Source of the DNA: Bradyrhizobium agreste
Lineage (GTDB): Bacteria; Pseudomonadota; Alphaproteobacteria; Rhizobiales; Xanthobacteraceae
NCBI RefSeq assembly: GCF_016031625.1
Contig: NZ_JACCHP010000035.1
Span: forward strand, 1-64,000
DNA length: 64,000 nt
Reading direction: 5' to 3'
This document shows, piece by piece, positions 36,334-45,720 of this stretch. Under the pieces are notes generated by a model, which was not told where the DNA came from, did not search any database, and saw nothing but the letters and a program-made list of their open reading frames with translations. A program made the translations under genes and the position numbers. Within the stretch, counting starts at the first letter, position 1, and each line of letters begins with the position of its first letter.

Positions 36334-37683
36334 ATGTCTGCCGCAAAGCCGCTCTGGACCACATTCCTCCGCTTTCTCGCACCCCTGATGCTGAGCAACG
36401 CGCTGCAATCGCTGTTCGGCACCGTGAGCAACGTCTATCTCGGCCAGATGATCGGCGTCGACGCGCTCGCCGCGGTCTCGGCGTTCTTCCCGGTGATGTT
36501 CTTCCTGTTCGCCTTCGTCATCGGCCTGAGCACCGGCGCCACCGTGCTGATCGGCCAGGCCTTCGGCGCGGGCGAGCATGGCCGGATCAAGATCATCGTC
36601 GGCACGACACTCGCCGTCGGCCTGCTGCTCTCGATTGCGGTTGCACTCGTCGGCGGGCTCTTCAGCCGACCTTTGATGATCATGCTCGCCACGCCCCCGG
36701 ACATTCTCGGTGACGCCAGCGCCTATGCGCGCATCATGCTGCTCACCATGCCGCTTGGTTTCGTCTTCCTGCTGATGACGGCGATGATCCGCGGCGTCGG
36801 CGACGGACTGACACCGCTGCTGGCACTGGCCTTGTCGACGGCGATCGGCCTGATCCTGACGCCGATGCTGATCCTCGGCACGTTCGGATTCCCGGCCCTC
36901 GGCATCACCAGTCCTGCCTGGGCGGCTACGATCGCCAATGCGCTGACGCTGATTGCTCTGGCTATCTATCTGCTGCGGCGAAAGCACGCGCTCGCGCCGG
37001 ACGCGACGCTGCTGCGTCACCTGCGGCTGAACGGCGCCGTGCTCGGCAAAGTCCTCGGCATCGGCCTGCCGAGCGCGATCGGGATGGTGGTGATGGCCAT
37101 CGCCGAGCTTGTGCTGCTCGGCCTCGTCAACGGCTTCGGCTCGAATGCCACCGCGGCCTATGGCGCCGTCAATCAGGTGATGGGCTACACCCAGTTCACG
37201 GCGATGTCGATCTCGATCGCGGTCTCGATCCTCGGTGCCCAGGCCGTCGGCGGCGGCGACCTCGCCCGGCTCGACGGCATCGTGCGGGCGGGCCTTGCGT
37301 TCAACATCGTCCTGACCGGCGGGCTGGTGGCGCTGATCTACCTCGCGCCGCGCGCGGTGCTCGGTATCTTCATCACCGACGGCGCCGTGCTGGATCTGGC
37401 GAAGGGATTGCTCAACATTGCCTTGTGGAGCTCGGTGCCGTTCGGGCTCGCCACCGTGTTCTCGGGCGCGATGCGCGGCGCCGGCGTGGCGTTCACGCCG
37501 ATGCTGCTGTCGATCTTCGCGATCTCCGCGATCGAGCTGCCGGCCGCAATCATCCTCAGCCATACCGTCGGCCTGACCGGCGTGTGGGCTGCCTATCCCA
37601 TCGTGTTCTGCGCCATGTTGATCCTGCAGATGGGCTATTACCACCTGGTGTGGCGCAGGCGGGCGATCCGGCGCCCGATCTGA
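36334..37683 (+). CDS. MATE family efflux transporter
   Basis: A 449-residue inner-membrane protein with 12 predicted helices in two similar halves: 'PLMLSNALQSLFGTVSNVYLG' type opening, 'GLSTGATVLIGQAFGAG', and in the second half 'VNQVMGYTQFTAMSISIAVS'. MATE pumps expel cationic or aromatic compounds in exchange for Na+ or H+. The substrate cannot be told from sequence. No neighbouring regulator is obvious. Confidence 0.9.
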   Translation: MSAAKPLWTTFLRFLAPLMLSNALQSLFGTVSNVYLGQMIGVDALAAVSAFFPVMFFLFAFVIGLSTGATVLIGQAFGAGEHGRIKIIVGTTLAVGLLLSIAVALVGGLFSRPLMIMLATPPDILGDASAYARIMLLTMPLGFVFLLMTAMIRGVGDGLTPLLALALSTAIGLILTPMLILGTFGFPALGITSPAWAATIANALTLIALAIYLLRRKHALAPDATLLRHLRLNGAVLGKVLGIGLPSAIGMVVMAIAELVLLGLVNGFGSNATAAYGAVNQVMGYTQFTAMSISIAVSILGAQAVGGGDLARLDGIVRAGLAFNIVLTGGLVALIYLAPRAVLGIFITDGAVLDLAKGLLNIALWSSVPFGLATVFSGAMRGAGVAFTPMLLSIFAISAIELPAAIILSHTVGLTGVWAAYPIVFCAMLILQMGYYHLVWRRRAIRRPI

Positions 37684-37785
37684 CCGTCAAAGTATTATGA
37701 CCGTCATTAAACGATGGACCTGTGGCGCGCCCTGCGCCACAATGAGGAAAAGCCCACTCAAAAAGCCAAGCCAGGGAGAATGTTC

Positions 37786-38394
37786 GTGACCCGCACCGCC
37801 CCGCAATTCCTATTCGATTTCGGTAGCCCCAACGCTTATCTTAGCCATCTGGCGATACCGGCGATCGAACAGCGGATCGGCGTGAAGTTCGAATATGTGC
37901 CGATCCTGCTCGGCGGCATCTTCAAGGCGACCAACAACAAGTCGCCGGCCGAGACGCTCGCGGGCGTCAAGAACAAGCGAGAGTTCCAGCAGATCGAGAC
38001 CGAGCGCTTCATCAAGCGCTTCCATGTCCAGCCCTATGTGTGGAATCCGCACTTTCCCGTCAACACGCTGAACCTGATGCGCGCGGCGATCGCGGCGCAG
38101 CTCGAGGGCGTGTTCGAGAAATATGTCGAGGCCGCCTTCCACCATATGTGGCGCGAGCCGAAGAAGATGGACGATCCCGAGATTGCGGCGAAGGCGCTGG
38201 CCTCGTCCGGCCTCGATGCGCAAAAGTTGTTTGCCCGCAGCCAGGAACCCGAGGTCAAGGCCAGACTGATCAAGAATACCGAGGAGGCGGTCGCCCGCGG
38301 CGCCTTCGGTTCGCCGACCTTCTTCGTCGGCAATGAAATGTTCTTCGGCAAAGAGCAGCTGCGCGAGGTCGAGGAGATGGTGTCGGGAAAGTGA
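37786..38394 (+). CDS. 2-hydroxychromene-2-carboxylate isomerase family protein
   Basis: About 202 residues of a DsbA-fold glutathione-dependent isomerase related to NahD and kappa-class GST: 'FLFDFGSPNAYLSH' with the active Ser, 'EYVPILLGGIFKATNN', and 'GAFGSPTFFVGNEMFFGKEQL' near the end. GTG 37786 has ribosome site AGGGAG (37773-37778) at a good distance, whereas ATG 37780 would be almost on top of it; I prefer the GTG. The physiological substrate is uncertain. panE-like gene follows. Confidence 0.85.
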   Translation: MTRTAPQFLFDFGSPNAYLSHLAIPAIEQRIGVKFEYVPILLGGIFKATNNKSPAETLAGVKNKREFQQIETERFIKRFHVQPYVWNPHFPVNTLNLMRAAIAAQLEGVFEKYVEAAFHHMWREPKKMDDPEIAAKALASSGLDAQKLFARSQEPEVKARLIKNTEEAVARGAFGSPTFFVGNEMFFGKEQLREVEEMVSGK

Positions 38395-38400
38395 AGCGGG

Positions 38401-38468
38401 CGAATGGCGAGTAGCGAATAGCGAGTGGAAATCGCACCCACTATTCGCTACTCCCTATTCGCCATTCG
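38401..38468. repeat. Palindromic repeat (CGAATGGCGAGTAGCGAATAG type), copy 1
   Basis: CGAATGGCGAGTAGCGAATA is mirrored by TATTCGCTACTCCCTATTCG and GCCATTCG at the right end. A second member lies at 48078-48149. Both sit within a few bases of a stop codon, so they may stabilise or end transcripts. Confidence 0.75.
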
Positions 38469-38485
38469 CAAAGCGGAGTTCTCTC

Positions 38486-39409
38486 ATGCGTATCCTCGTG
38501 GTCGGCGCCGGCGCCATCGGCGGCTATTTTGGTGGCAGGCTGTTGCAGGCCGGCCGCGACGTGATCTTCCTGGTCCGGCCTCGCCGCGCCGGCGAGCTCG
38601 CGAGCGCCGGCCTCGTCATCAAGAGCCCGAACGGCGATGTGACCTTGAACAACCCGCCGACGGTTCAGGCGGACGCGCTCAAGGACAAGTTCGACGTCGT
38701 GCTCTTGAGCTGCAAGGCGTTCGACCTCGATGACGCCATCAAGTCGTTCGCCGCCGCCGTCGGGCCCAACACCGCGATCATCCCGATGCTCAACGGCATG
38801 AAGCATCTCGACACGCTGGATACGAGGTTCGGCAAGGAGCGCGTGCTCGGCGGTCTCTGCGCCATCGCCGCGACCTTGAACGAGAAGCGCGAGGTGGTGC
38901 AGCTCCAGCCGATGCAGTCGATCAGCTACGGCGAGCGCGACGGCGGCATGTCGGAGCGGGTGAAGGCAATCGACGAGGCCTTCAAGAGCGGCATCAACGG
39001 TGCCAGCGCCAGCCAGAACATCATGCAGGACATGTGGGAGAAGTGGGTGTTCCTGTCCTCGCTCGCGGCAAGCACCAGCCTGATGCGGACGTCCGTCGGC
39101 AATATCCTGGCCGCGCCCGGCGGCCGGGATTTCCTGCTCGGCATGCTGGATGAGACCAGCGCGGTTGCCACGGCGTCCGGCTACCCCCCGGGCGGTCCGT
39201 TCTTCGATCGCGTCAAAGCCAATCTCACCACCGAGGGCTCGCCGTTGACGGCATCGATGTTCCGCGACATCAAGGCCGGCCTGCCCGTCGAAGCCGACCA
39301 CGTCATCGGTGATCTCATCGCGCGCGCCGACGCCGCCAAGGTGCCGGTGCCGAAGCTGCGCATCGCGTATACGCATCTGAAGGCGTATGAGAGGCAGCGG
39401 GCAGGGTAG
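38486..39409 (+). CDS. Ketopantoate reductase family protein (ApbA/PanE)
   Basis: 307 residues: N-terminal NADP-binding 'VVGAGAIGGYFGGRLLQAGR', the catalytic-lysine segment 'LLSCKAFDLDDAI', 'MLNGMKHLD', and a helical C-terminal domain. The fold and motifs match 2-dehydropantoate 2-reductase of pantothenate synthesis, but several paralogues exist in rhizobia and the exact substrate is not assured. ATG 38486 is used. Confidence 0.85.
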   Translation: MRILVVGAGAIGGYFGGRLLQAGRDVIFLVRPRRAGELASAGLVIKSPNGDVTLNNPPTVQADALKDKFDVVLLSCKAFDLDDAIKSFAAAVGPNTAIIPMLNGMKHLDTLDTRFGKERVLGGLCAIAATLNEKREVVQLQPMQSISYGERDGGMSERVKAIDEAFKSGINGASASQNIMQDMWEKWVFLSSLAASTSLMRTSVGNILAAPGGRDFLLGMLDETSAVATASGYPPGGPFFDRVKANLTTEGSPLTASMFRDIKAGLPVEADHVIGDLIARADAAKVPVPKLRIAYTHLKAYERQRAG

Positions 39410-39426
39410 GGCGCGCGCAACACACC

Positions 39427-39586
39427 GCTGTCGTCCCGGACATGCGCGCCTCAAGCGCGCGCCGATCCGGGACCCATAACCTCAGAAAATGGTGGTCGGG
39501 TGAGGCGGCAACCCCGAGTCTTCGCAAAACTTGATCCTGTGGTTATGGGTTCCGGGCTCGCGCTACGCGCGCCCCGGGACGACAGC
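39427..39586. repeat. Large palindromic repeat, copy 2 (GCTGTCGTCCCGG type)
   Basis: GCTGTCGTCCCGG at the left mirrors CCGGGACGACAGC at the right, and CCCATAAC at the inner left arm mirrors GTTATGGG on the right. It is a diverged relative of the GTCATTCCGGGG repeats. Confidence 0.7.
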
Positions 39587-39610
39587 TGAATTTAGGGCCA
39601 CAGCTCCGCG

Positions 39611-39850
39611 CTATTTCAAATGCGCGAGATAGTGCGAGAAGGCGGTGATCTCCTCATCGCTCATGTGATAGGCGACGTCGGCCATCGCGGCGACGCCGCC
39701 GCCGACGCGCTGGCCGGCCTTGTAATCGTGCAGCGCCTTGACGAGGTATTCCTCGCGCTGGCCGGCGAGCCGCGCCACCGCCTTGGTACCGGCATAGCTG
39801 TCCGTATGGCATGAGGCGCAGCGGCGGCCGGCGGCAACCTGCGCGCCCTT
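39611..39850 (-). pseudogene. Cytochrome c fragment (class I), N-terminus lost
   Basis: The minus strand reads a class I cytochrome c: heme-binding 'RRCASCHTDSYAG' (CASCH codons at 39806-39820), a Met-ligand region 'VAAMADVAYHMSDEEITAF' and a stop at 39611. Going upstream, a TAA stop enters the frame near 39850, just before 'KGAQVAAG', and the likely N-terminal sequence lies in other frames. The gene therefore looks broken by a frameshift or small deletion. A sequencing error is a possible alternative. Confidence 0.65.
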
Positions 39851-40033
39851 TTAGGTCCGGATTCCCGTCCTCGGGTCCCTTCGGCGCGGGCGCGTCGTTG
39901 TCAGGCGGTCCGAGGGGTGCACATACAAAAAGTGCGAAAACAACCCCATGCACAGTAGAACGGCGCAAGTCGGCCCGCCCGCGGTGATGCCGGACAGTCG
40001 TTTGAAGCGTCGAGCAAAATAGCAATCGCGGCG

Positions 40034-40900
40034 CTAGGAAGCGACGGGGTAGGGTCCGTCGTCGAACAGCGTGTCATGATAGCCTTTCGATCCGACCTCG
40101 CGCGCCAGCGTGCTGCGGAAGTCGCGGTTATCGCGCAGGCTGCGCAGCACATGGGCGAAGTCGAATTCGGGTCGCCAGCCGAGCTCGCGCCGCGCGCGCT
40201 CGTTGACATAAACCCGATCAATCGCGGGGAAGAGCCGCCAGCCGCGCGCCGCATAAAGCTGCGCGCACTCCGGGGCGAGCAGATGCGCGCTCACCGCGTC
40301 CGCGATATCCAGCCGGCGATAGAGCAGCTCGTTGGCCTGCGCGTTCTCCAGCGTGTAGGCCGACCGCATCGCCGGATTATCGTCGTCCTCCGGAAAAAAG
40401 CGCGAGGTCCGCAAGGTAACGACCGGCAGGGCGCGCTCGCGAAAGAACAGCTCGCAGAGGTTTTCGGCCATCAGCTTGGTCGTGCCGTAGATGTTTTTGG
40501 GCACCGACGGCAGCTCCTCCGTGACCCACACCGCCGCCTGTCCCGACTCGGGCCGCAGCTGCGAGCCGAACGCGCTGGTGGTGCTGGTGAAGACGAAGCT
40601 CTTCACGCCGGCCGCCGCGGCCGCCTCGAGCAGGTTCAGCGTGCCAGCGACGTTGGTGTCGACAAAATCCTGCTTGGCATGGGTCGCCACATGCGGCTTG
40701 TGCAGCGTCGCGGTGTGGATCACGGCGGTGACGCCGCCCATCTGGCGCCGCACGAAGCCGGGATCGACGATGGAGCCGACGGCATCGGTGAAGGGGGAGG
40801 GCTTCAGATCAAGCCCGCGAGCAGGCGACCCGCGCGCGCGGAGCGTCCGCAGGATGGCCTCCCCGAGGTGACCCGCGCTGCCTGTGACCAGAATTGTCAT
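40034..40900 (-). CDS. NAD-dependent epimerase/dehydratase
   Basis: A 288-residue extended SDR protein. 'LVTGSAGHLGEAIL' binds NAD(P), and the catalytic triad is visible as 'FTSTTSAFG' and 'YGTTK'. Such enzymes act on nucleotide sugars or related compounds; the substrate is unknown. It ends close to the broken cytochrome gene and begins just downstream of tRNA-Gly on the same strand. Confidence 0.85.
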   Translation of the reverse strand: MTILVTGSAGHLGEAILRTLRARGSPARGLDLKPSPFTDAVGSIVDPGFVRRQMGGVTAVIHTATLHKPHVATHAKQDFVDTNVAGTLNLLEAAAAAGVKSFVFTSTTSAFGSQLRPESGQAAVWVTEELPSVPKNIYGTTKLMAENLCELFFRERALPVVTLRTSRFFPEDDDNPAMRSAYTLENAQANELLYRRLDIADAVSAHLLAPECAQLYAARGWRLFPAIDRVYVNERARRELGWRPEFDFAHVLRSLRDNRDFRSTLAREVGSKGYHDTLFDDGPYPVAS

Positions 40901-40976
40901 GTGAGACCCGAACAGCCGCCAGCGGTGCGGAAAGCCGCGGCCCGTTCCGGTTTGGCTGGATGCTTTGGAGAAAATT

Positions 40977-41051
<75 letters not shown>

Positions 41052-41322
41052 ATCCTGTGTCGGTCGCGTGACGCGCCGGCAACGGCTGTCGTATGCCAAA
41101 AGCGGGAGGGGAATGCAACAGCTACCGGCGGCTTCAATTCGCAATTCGGGCTCCATAGGGAGCCCGAAGCGGGGCAAATCGACCGGAAACGCCCCGGAAC
41201 CGGTGAATCGGGGTGCCTGGATTGAAATTCGACCCATTCGGCCCAATTTAGGAGCCGACCACAAGCATATGACGCGGCGGCGTGCTAAACAGCCGCCATT
41301 CCAGACATGACGAGGGAATCCC

Positions 41323-42246
41323 GTGACGATCATCGACCAGGGTAACGGAGCGGTGGGCCCGGCTGCGGCCGACCTGATCAAGGACACCACCACCCAGACC
41401 TTCGTGAAGGACGTCATCGAGGAATCGAAGCGCCAGCCCGTGCTGATCGATTTCTGGGCGGAATGGTGCGGCCCCTGCAAGCAGCTCACCCCGGTCCTGG
41501 AGAAGGCGGTGAAGGCGGCCAAGGGCAAGGTCAAGCTGGTCAAGATGAACATCGACCACCATCCGGCGATTCCGGGCCAGATGGGCATCCAGTCGATCCC
41601 GGCCGTGATCGCCTTCGTCAACGGCCAGCCGGCCGACGGCTTCATGGGCGCGGTGCCGGAGAGCCAGGTCAATGCCTTCATCGAGCGGCTGACCAAGGGC
41701 GTCACCGCGCCGGGCGAGGTCAACGTCGCCGAGATCGTGCAGGAGGCCGAGGCGGTGCTCGCCGAGGGCGACGCGGCGGCCGCCGCGCAGATCTATGCCG
41801 AGGCGCTGCAGCATGATTCGACCAACATCGCGGCGCTTGCGGGCCTTGCCAAGTGCTACGCCGTCTCCGGCGCGATGGAGCAGGCCAAGCAGACGCTGGC
41901 CATGGTGCCGGAATCCAAACGCAACGACCCGGCCGTGAAGGCGGTGCAGACCGCGATCGATCTCGCCGAGCAGGCGAAATCCCTCGGACCGGTCGCCGAG
42001 CTGGAACAGAAAGTCGCCGCAAACCCGCTCGATCATCAGGCCCGATTCGACCTCGCCACCGCGCTCAACGCCCAAGGCAACCGCGCGGCGGCGACCGAGC
42101 AGCTGCTCGAGATCGTCAAGCGCGACCGCAAGTGGAACGACGACGGCGCCCGCAAGCAGCTGGTGCAGTTCTTCGAGGCCTGGGGCGGCACGGATGATGC
42201 AACCGTCGAAGGACGCAAACGTTTGTCGACGATCCTGTTTTCGTAA
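41323..42246 (+). CDS. CnoX-like thioredoxin/TPR chaperedoxin
   Basis: 307 residues: an N-terminal thioredoxin domain with an intact 'WCGPC' at 48-52 and a C-terminal TPR region (about 150-300). This is the CnoX/YbbN architecture: a holdase that protects proteins from oxidation and hands them to GroEL. The intact CGPC suggests thiol-disulfide activity as well. GTG 41323 is the start. A LON-domain gene, another proteostasis protein, follows after about 85 bp. Confidence 0.88.
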   Translation: MTIIDQGNGAVGPAAADLIKDTTTQTFVKDVIEESKRQPVLIDFWAEWCGPCKQLTPVLEKAVKAAKGKVKLVKMNIDHHPAIPGQMGIQSIPAVIAFVNGQPADGFMGAVPESQVNAFIERLTKGVTAPGEVNVAEIVQEAEAVLAEGDAAAAAQIYAEALQHDSTNIAALAGLAKCYAVSGAMEQAKQTLAMVPESKRNDPAVKAVQTAIDLAEQAKSLGPVAELEQKVAANPLDHQARFDLATALNAQGNRAAATEQLLEIVKRDRKWNDDGARKQLVQFFEAWGGTDDATVEGRKRLSTILFS

Positions 42247-42256
42247 CGGCTCTTTT

Positions 42257-42306
42257 GAGCATGATCTGTTCGGAAAACCGCTTCACACTTTTCCGGATCA
42301 TGCGCT
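42257..42306. repeat. Intergenic inverted repeat (GAGCATGATC...GATCATGCGC)
   Basis: GAGCATGATC and CGGAAAA at the left mirror TTTTCCG and GATCATGCGC at the right. This element is common between genes in Rhizobiales. It begins 10 bp after the cnoX stop and may act as a terminator. Confidence 0.7.
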
Positions 42307-42330
42307 AGCAACGCCAATGGGACCGGGCAG

Positions 42331-43008
42331 ATGCCGATCAACATCGAATATCGCGGGCCCGCCGACCTCCCGGAGATCATTCCGGTCTTCCCGCTGCCGG
42401 GCGCGCTGCTGCTGCCCCGCGGCCAGATGCCGCTCAACATCTTCGAGCCGCGCTACCTCGCGATGGTTGACGATTGCTTCCGCGACGGCCATCGCCTGAT
42501 CGGCATGATCCAGCCCGACATCGCGCATTCGCCCAAGGATTCCGACAAGCCGGCGCTGTTCCGCGTCGGCTGCGTCGGCCGCATCACCCAGCTCGCCGAA
42601 TCCGGCGACGGCCGCTACATCCTCGAGCTCACCGGCGTTTCGCGCTTCAAGGTGATCGAGGAGCTCGAGGTGCTCACCCCGTATCGGCAGTGCAAGGTGG
42701 ACTTCTTCGCTTTCGTCGACGACTTCACCGCGCGCATGGGCGAGGAGGAGGTCGACCGCGAGGCGCTGCTGGCGGTGCTGGCGGACTTCCTGAAGGCCAA
42801 CAACCTCAAGGTCGACTGGGAAGGCGTCGAGAGCGCGCCCAACGAGGCGCTCGTCAATGCGCTCGCGATGATGTCGCCTTATGGCCCCGCGGAGAAGCAG
42901 GCGATGCTGGAGGCGCCCGACCTGAAGACCCGCGCCGAGATCCTGATCGCCGTCACCGAGATGGACCTCGCCAAGAAGCGCACCAGCGGCGATCCGCCGC
43001 TGCAGTGA
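42331..43008 (+). CDS. LON peptidase substrate-binding-domain protein
   Basis: A 225-residue protein consisting of only the Lon N-terminal (LAN/PUA-like) domain: 'IIPVFPLPGALLLPRGQMPL', 'NIFEPRYLAMVDDC', 'VGCVGRITQLAESGDGRY'. The ATPase and protease parts of Lon are absent, as usual for this family. Its role is not established; it may bind unfolded proteins. It follows the cnoX-like gene. Confidence 0.9.
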   Translation: MPINIEYRGPADLPEIIPVFPLPGALLLPRGQMPLNIFEPRYLAMVDDCFRDGHRLIGMIQPDIAHSPKDSDKPALFRVGCVGRITQLAESGDGRYILELTGVSRFKVIEELEVLTPYRQCKVDFFAFVDDFTARMGEEEVDREALLAVLADFLKANNLKVDWEGVESAPNEALVNALAMMSPYGPAEKQAMLEAPDLKTRAEILIAVTEMDLAKKRTSGDPPLQ

Positions 43009-43019
43009 GGGTCTAAAGC

Positions 43020-45530
43020 TCACGCAGCGCGGATGGCTTCATCTCGCCGCAGCATTCTGGCGACATCGGATGCAGGCATAGGCCGGCTGAAATAATAGCC
43101 TTGCGCTTCGCCGCACCCCTCTTCGCGGAGGATGTCGAGCTGCTCCTTCGTCTCGACACCTTCGGCCGTCGTGGTCTTGCCGAGGCTGACTGCGAAACGA
43201 ACCACTGCGCGCGCGAGATGGCGCGCCTCTGCCCGCGCGCTGGAGAGTTCGTCGACGAAACTGCGGTCGATCTTGACCTTATCGAACGGGAATCTCTGCA
43301 GGAAGCTCAGCGAAGAATAGCCAGTGCCGAAATCGTCCAGGGCGATTCGCACGCCGAGCTCGCGCAGCTGAGCGAGCACCGCAAAGACGGCTTCGCTGTC
43401 ATGCATGATCACCGTCTCCGTCACTTCGAGCTCGATCCTGTGCGGCGCGATTCCTGAACTCGCCAGCGCGCCGACAATAACCGGAACGAGCTCCTCGCTC
43501 CTGAATTGGGCGGGAGACAGGTTGATGGCGATCTTGGCATGTGCAGGCCATTTGGCGGCTTCCGCGCAGGCGGTCCTCAACACCCACTCGCCCAGGGGCA
43601 CGATGAAGCCGGTCTCCTCCGCAAGCGGGATGAATTCGCCCGGCAGGACCATGCCTCGCTGCGGGTGATGCCAGCGGAGCAAGGCCTCGAAGCCGCAGGT
43701 CTCGCCGGTCGCGGCGTTGAGGAACGGTTGATAGTGAAGCGCGAATTGACGCTCTGCGAGTGCAGCCCGCATGTCGCGCTCCAGGTTGCGTCGCGCATGC
43801 ATGAGCTCGTCGAGCTGCGGCTCGAAGAAGCGGAATGCACCGCGCCCACCGCTCTTGGCCGAGTAGAGCGCGAGATCCGCGCTTTTCAGAATCACGTCGG
43901 AATCGTTGCCGTCGCGCGGCGCGATGGCAATGCCGATGCTGGTGCCCACCGTGACCCGGTGATCGCCGAGATCGAAGGGTTCGCAAAGCGCCTTTCTGAT
44001 GGTCTCGGCAAGGGCGGCCGCCTCCACGGCCGGGCTGGTCACGTAGTCGATGACCGCAAACTCGTCGCCGCCCAGTCGCGCAATCAACGCGGTTTCCGCG
44101 ACGCATTCGCGCAGACGCGCGGCGACGGCGCGCAGCAGGGCATCGCCCGCCGGATGTCCAAGCGTGTCATTGACTTCCTTGAAGCGATCGAGGTCGAGCA
44201 TGAGCACGGCCAGATCGAGGCCGCCGCTGCGCGTCACCGCAATCGCATGCTCCATCCGTTCCCTGAGCAGCACGCGATTTGGCAGATCGGTCAGCGCATC
44301 GTGTTGCGCCATATGGGTGATCTTGGCTGCGGACCGGCGTTGCTCGGTCACGTCGAGATGCGTGGCCACCCATCCGCCACCGGCCATTGGCTGCCGTGTC
44401 ACGCAGATCAGCCGGCCATCCGAAAACTCGTCGATCCTGCTCGAGACCGCATCGAACGGCAAGGCCGCCAGTTTCGAGATGAATTGCTCGGCGGCACCCT
44501 CGCTGGACGCGCCCTTGAGAATTCCCTTCACAATACGGTGCCTGATGATGTCCGAGTGCGATGTCCCCGTCCTCAGCAGTTCGGGCGGCAGCTGATAGAG
44601 CCGGGCATAACGCTCGTTGCAGACGACAAGCCGCTTCTCGGCGTCGAACATGCAAAGGCCCTCGACCATGTGGTTGATGGCCGTGTCCAGCCTCAGCTTC
44701 TGTTCCTTGAGCTCGTTCTGCGACCCTTCGAGCTGCTGCCGGGCGATGGAGAGCTGGCTGATGATCTCCTCGAATTTGGCGGTTCTGGTCGCCAGACGAC
44801 GATCGGCCAGCACGCCGATCAGGCTCATCCCCAGCACGGACAATGCGACGCCGGCGATGGCGAGCGCGAGGAAGGCCGGAGACAGCGCAAGCGTGCCGGT
44901 CGCGAGCGCCGGATCCGGCGTGATCTGCGCGGCACCCATGGCCGTGAAGTGATGCGACACGATGGCGAGCGTCAGCAGGATGGCCGCGGCGAGCGTGCCC
45001 CGATAGTCCTGACGGGCGAGCGCGGCCGCCAGCGCAGCGTAGCCGAGACACATGCCCAGAACGATGGAGAGGAGCACGAGATCGATGGACCAGGAGACTC
45101 GACCCGGCACTTCAAGGGCCCACATCCCGAGATAGTGCGTGCTGGCAATGCCGCCGCCGATGATGACGCCGCCAGCCGCCGCGCGCCAGCGGCCGGGGGT
45201 CCCGACCGCAACGCCGAAACCGATCGAGGTCGGGAGCATTGCCGCGGCAAGAGAAGACGCCGTCAGCACGATGCCATAGCCCGTCGTAACGCCAGGCTCG
45301 TAGGCGAGCATCGCAACGAAATGTGCCGCCCAGATTCCATAACCGATGGCGGCGCCGGCAATCGTGATCCAGATCCACCGCGTTCGTGCGCGCGTCGCGA
45401 TCGCACGATGAAAGATGCTGACAGCGACAATGCTGGCGACGAAACAGACCAAGCCAGCGAGCACGACGAGCCGCCAATCGTGTTCGAACGCAAGGCAGGA
45501 GAAAACGCGGAACATCCAGTATCGCTCCAT
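43020..45530 (-). CDS. MHYT-PAS-GGDEF-EAL cyclic-di-GMP enzyme
   Basis: An 836-residue membrane protein. Residues about 15-235 form the seven-helix MHYT sensor with variant motifs 'AAHFVAM', 'STHYLGM' and 'SHHFTAM', thought to bind copper and sense gases. A coiled coil and PAS-like domain (about 290-410) follow, then a GGDEF domain with intact 'LGGDEF' (about 485-490) and an EAL domain with intact 'EALLRW' (about 613) and 'DDFGTGYSS'. Both catalytic signatures are preserved, so it could make and break c-di-GMP. Convergent with the LON-domain gene. Confidence 0.92.
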   Translation of the reverse strand: MERYWMFRVFSCLAFEHDWRLVVLAGLVCFVASIVAVSIFHRAIATRARTRWIWITIAGAAIGYGIWAAHFVAMLAYEPGVTTGYGIVLTASSLAAAMLPTSIGFGVAVGTPGRWRAAAGGVIIGGGIASTHYLGMWALEVPGRVSWSIDLVLLSIVLGMCLGYAALAAALARQDYRGTLAAAILLTLAIVSHHFTAMGAAQITPDPALATGTLALSPAFLALAIAGVALSVLGMSLIGVLADRRLATRTAKFEEIISQLSIARQQLEGSQNELKEQKLRLDTAINHMVEGLCMFDAEKRLVVCNERYARLYQLPPELLRTGTSHSDIIRHRIVKGILKGASSEGAAEQFISKLAALPFDAVSSRIDEFSDGRLICVTRQPMAGGGWVATHLDVTEQRRSAAKITHMAQHDALTDLPNRVLLRERMEHAIAVTRSGGLDLAVLMLDLDRFKEVNDTLGHPAGDALLRAVAARLRECVAETALIARLGGDEFAVIDYVTSPAVEAAALAETIRKALCEPFDLGDHRVTVGTSIGIAIAPRDGNDSDVILKSADLALYSAKSGGRGAFRFFEPQLDELMHARRNLERDMRAALAERQFALHYQPFLNAATGETCGFEALLRWHHPQRGMVLPGEFIPLAEETGFIVPLGEWVLRTACAEAAKWPAHAKIAINLSPAQFRSEELVPVIVGALASSGIAPHRIELEVTETVIMHDSEAVFAVLAQLRELGVRIALDDFGTGYSSLSFLQRFPFDKVKIDRSFVDELSSARAEARHLARAVVRFAVSLGKTTTAEGVETKEQLDILREEGCGEAQGYYFSRPMPASDVARMLRRDEAIRAA

Positions 45531-45720
45531 CGTCGAAAGTGCCGATGGTGGGCGGGCTAAACGTGCTTCGCGTTAATTTTGTGCAACTCCTGATTGCATG
45601 CTTACCGGCAGGTAAACACTGGCCGGACAATCTGACCTGTCGCGCATTTGCGCGTGAAGCCGCAGCGCGCTCGCGCCCAACCGGAGCGACGCGAAAGGCG
45701 CGCAACGATCGGCGACGAAC

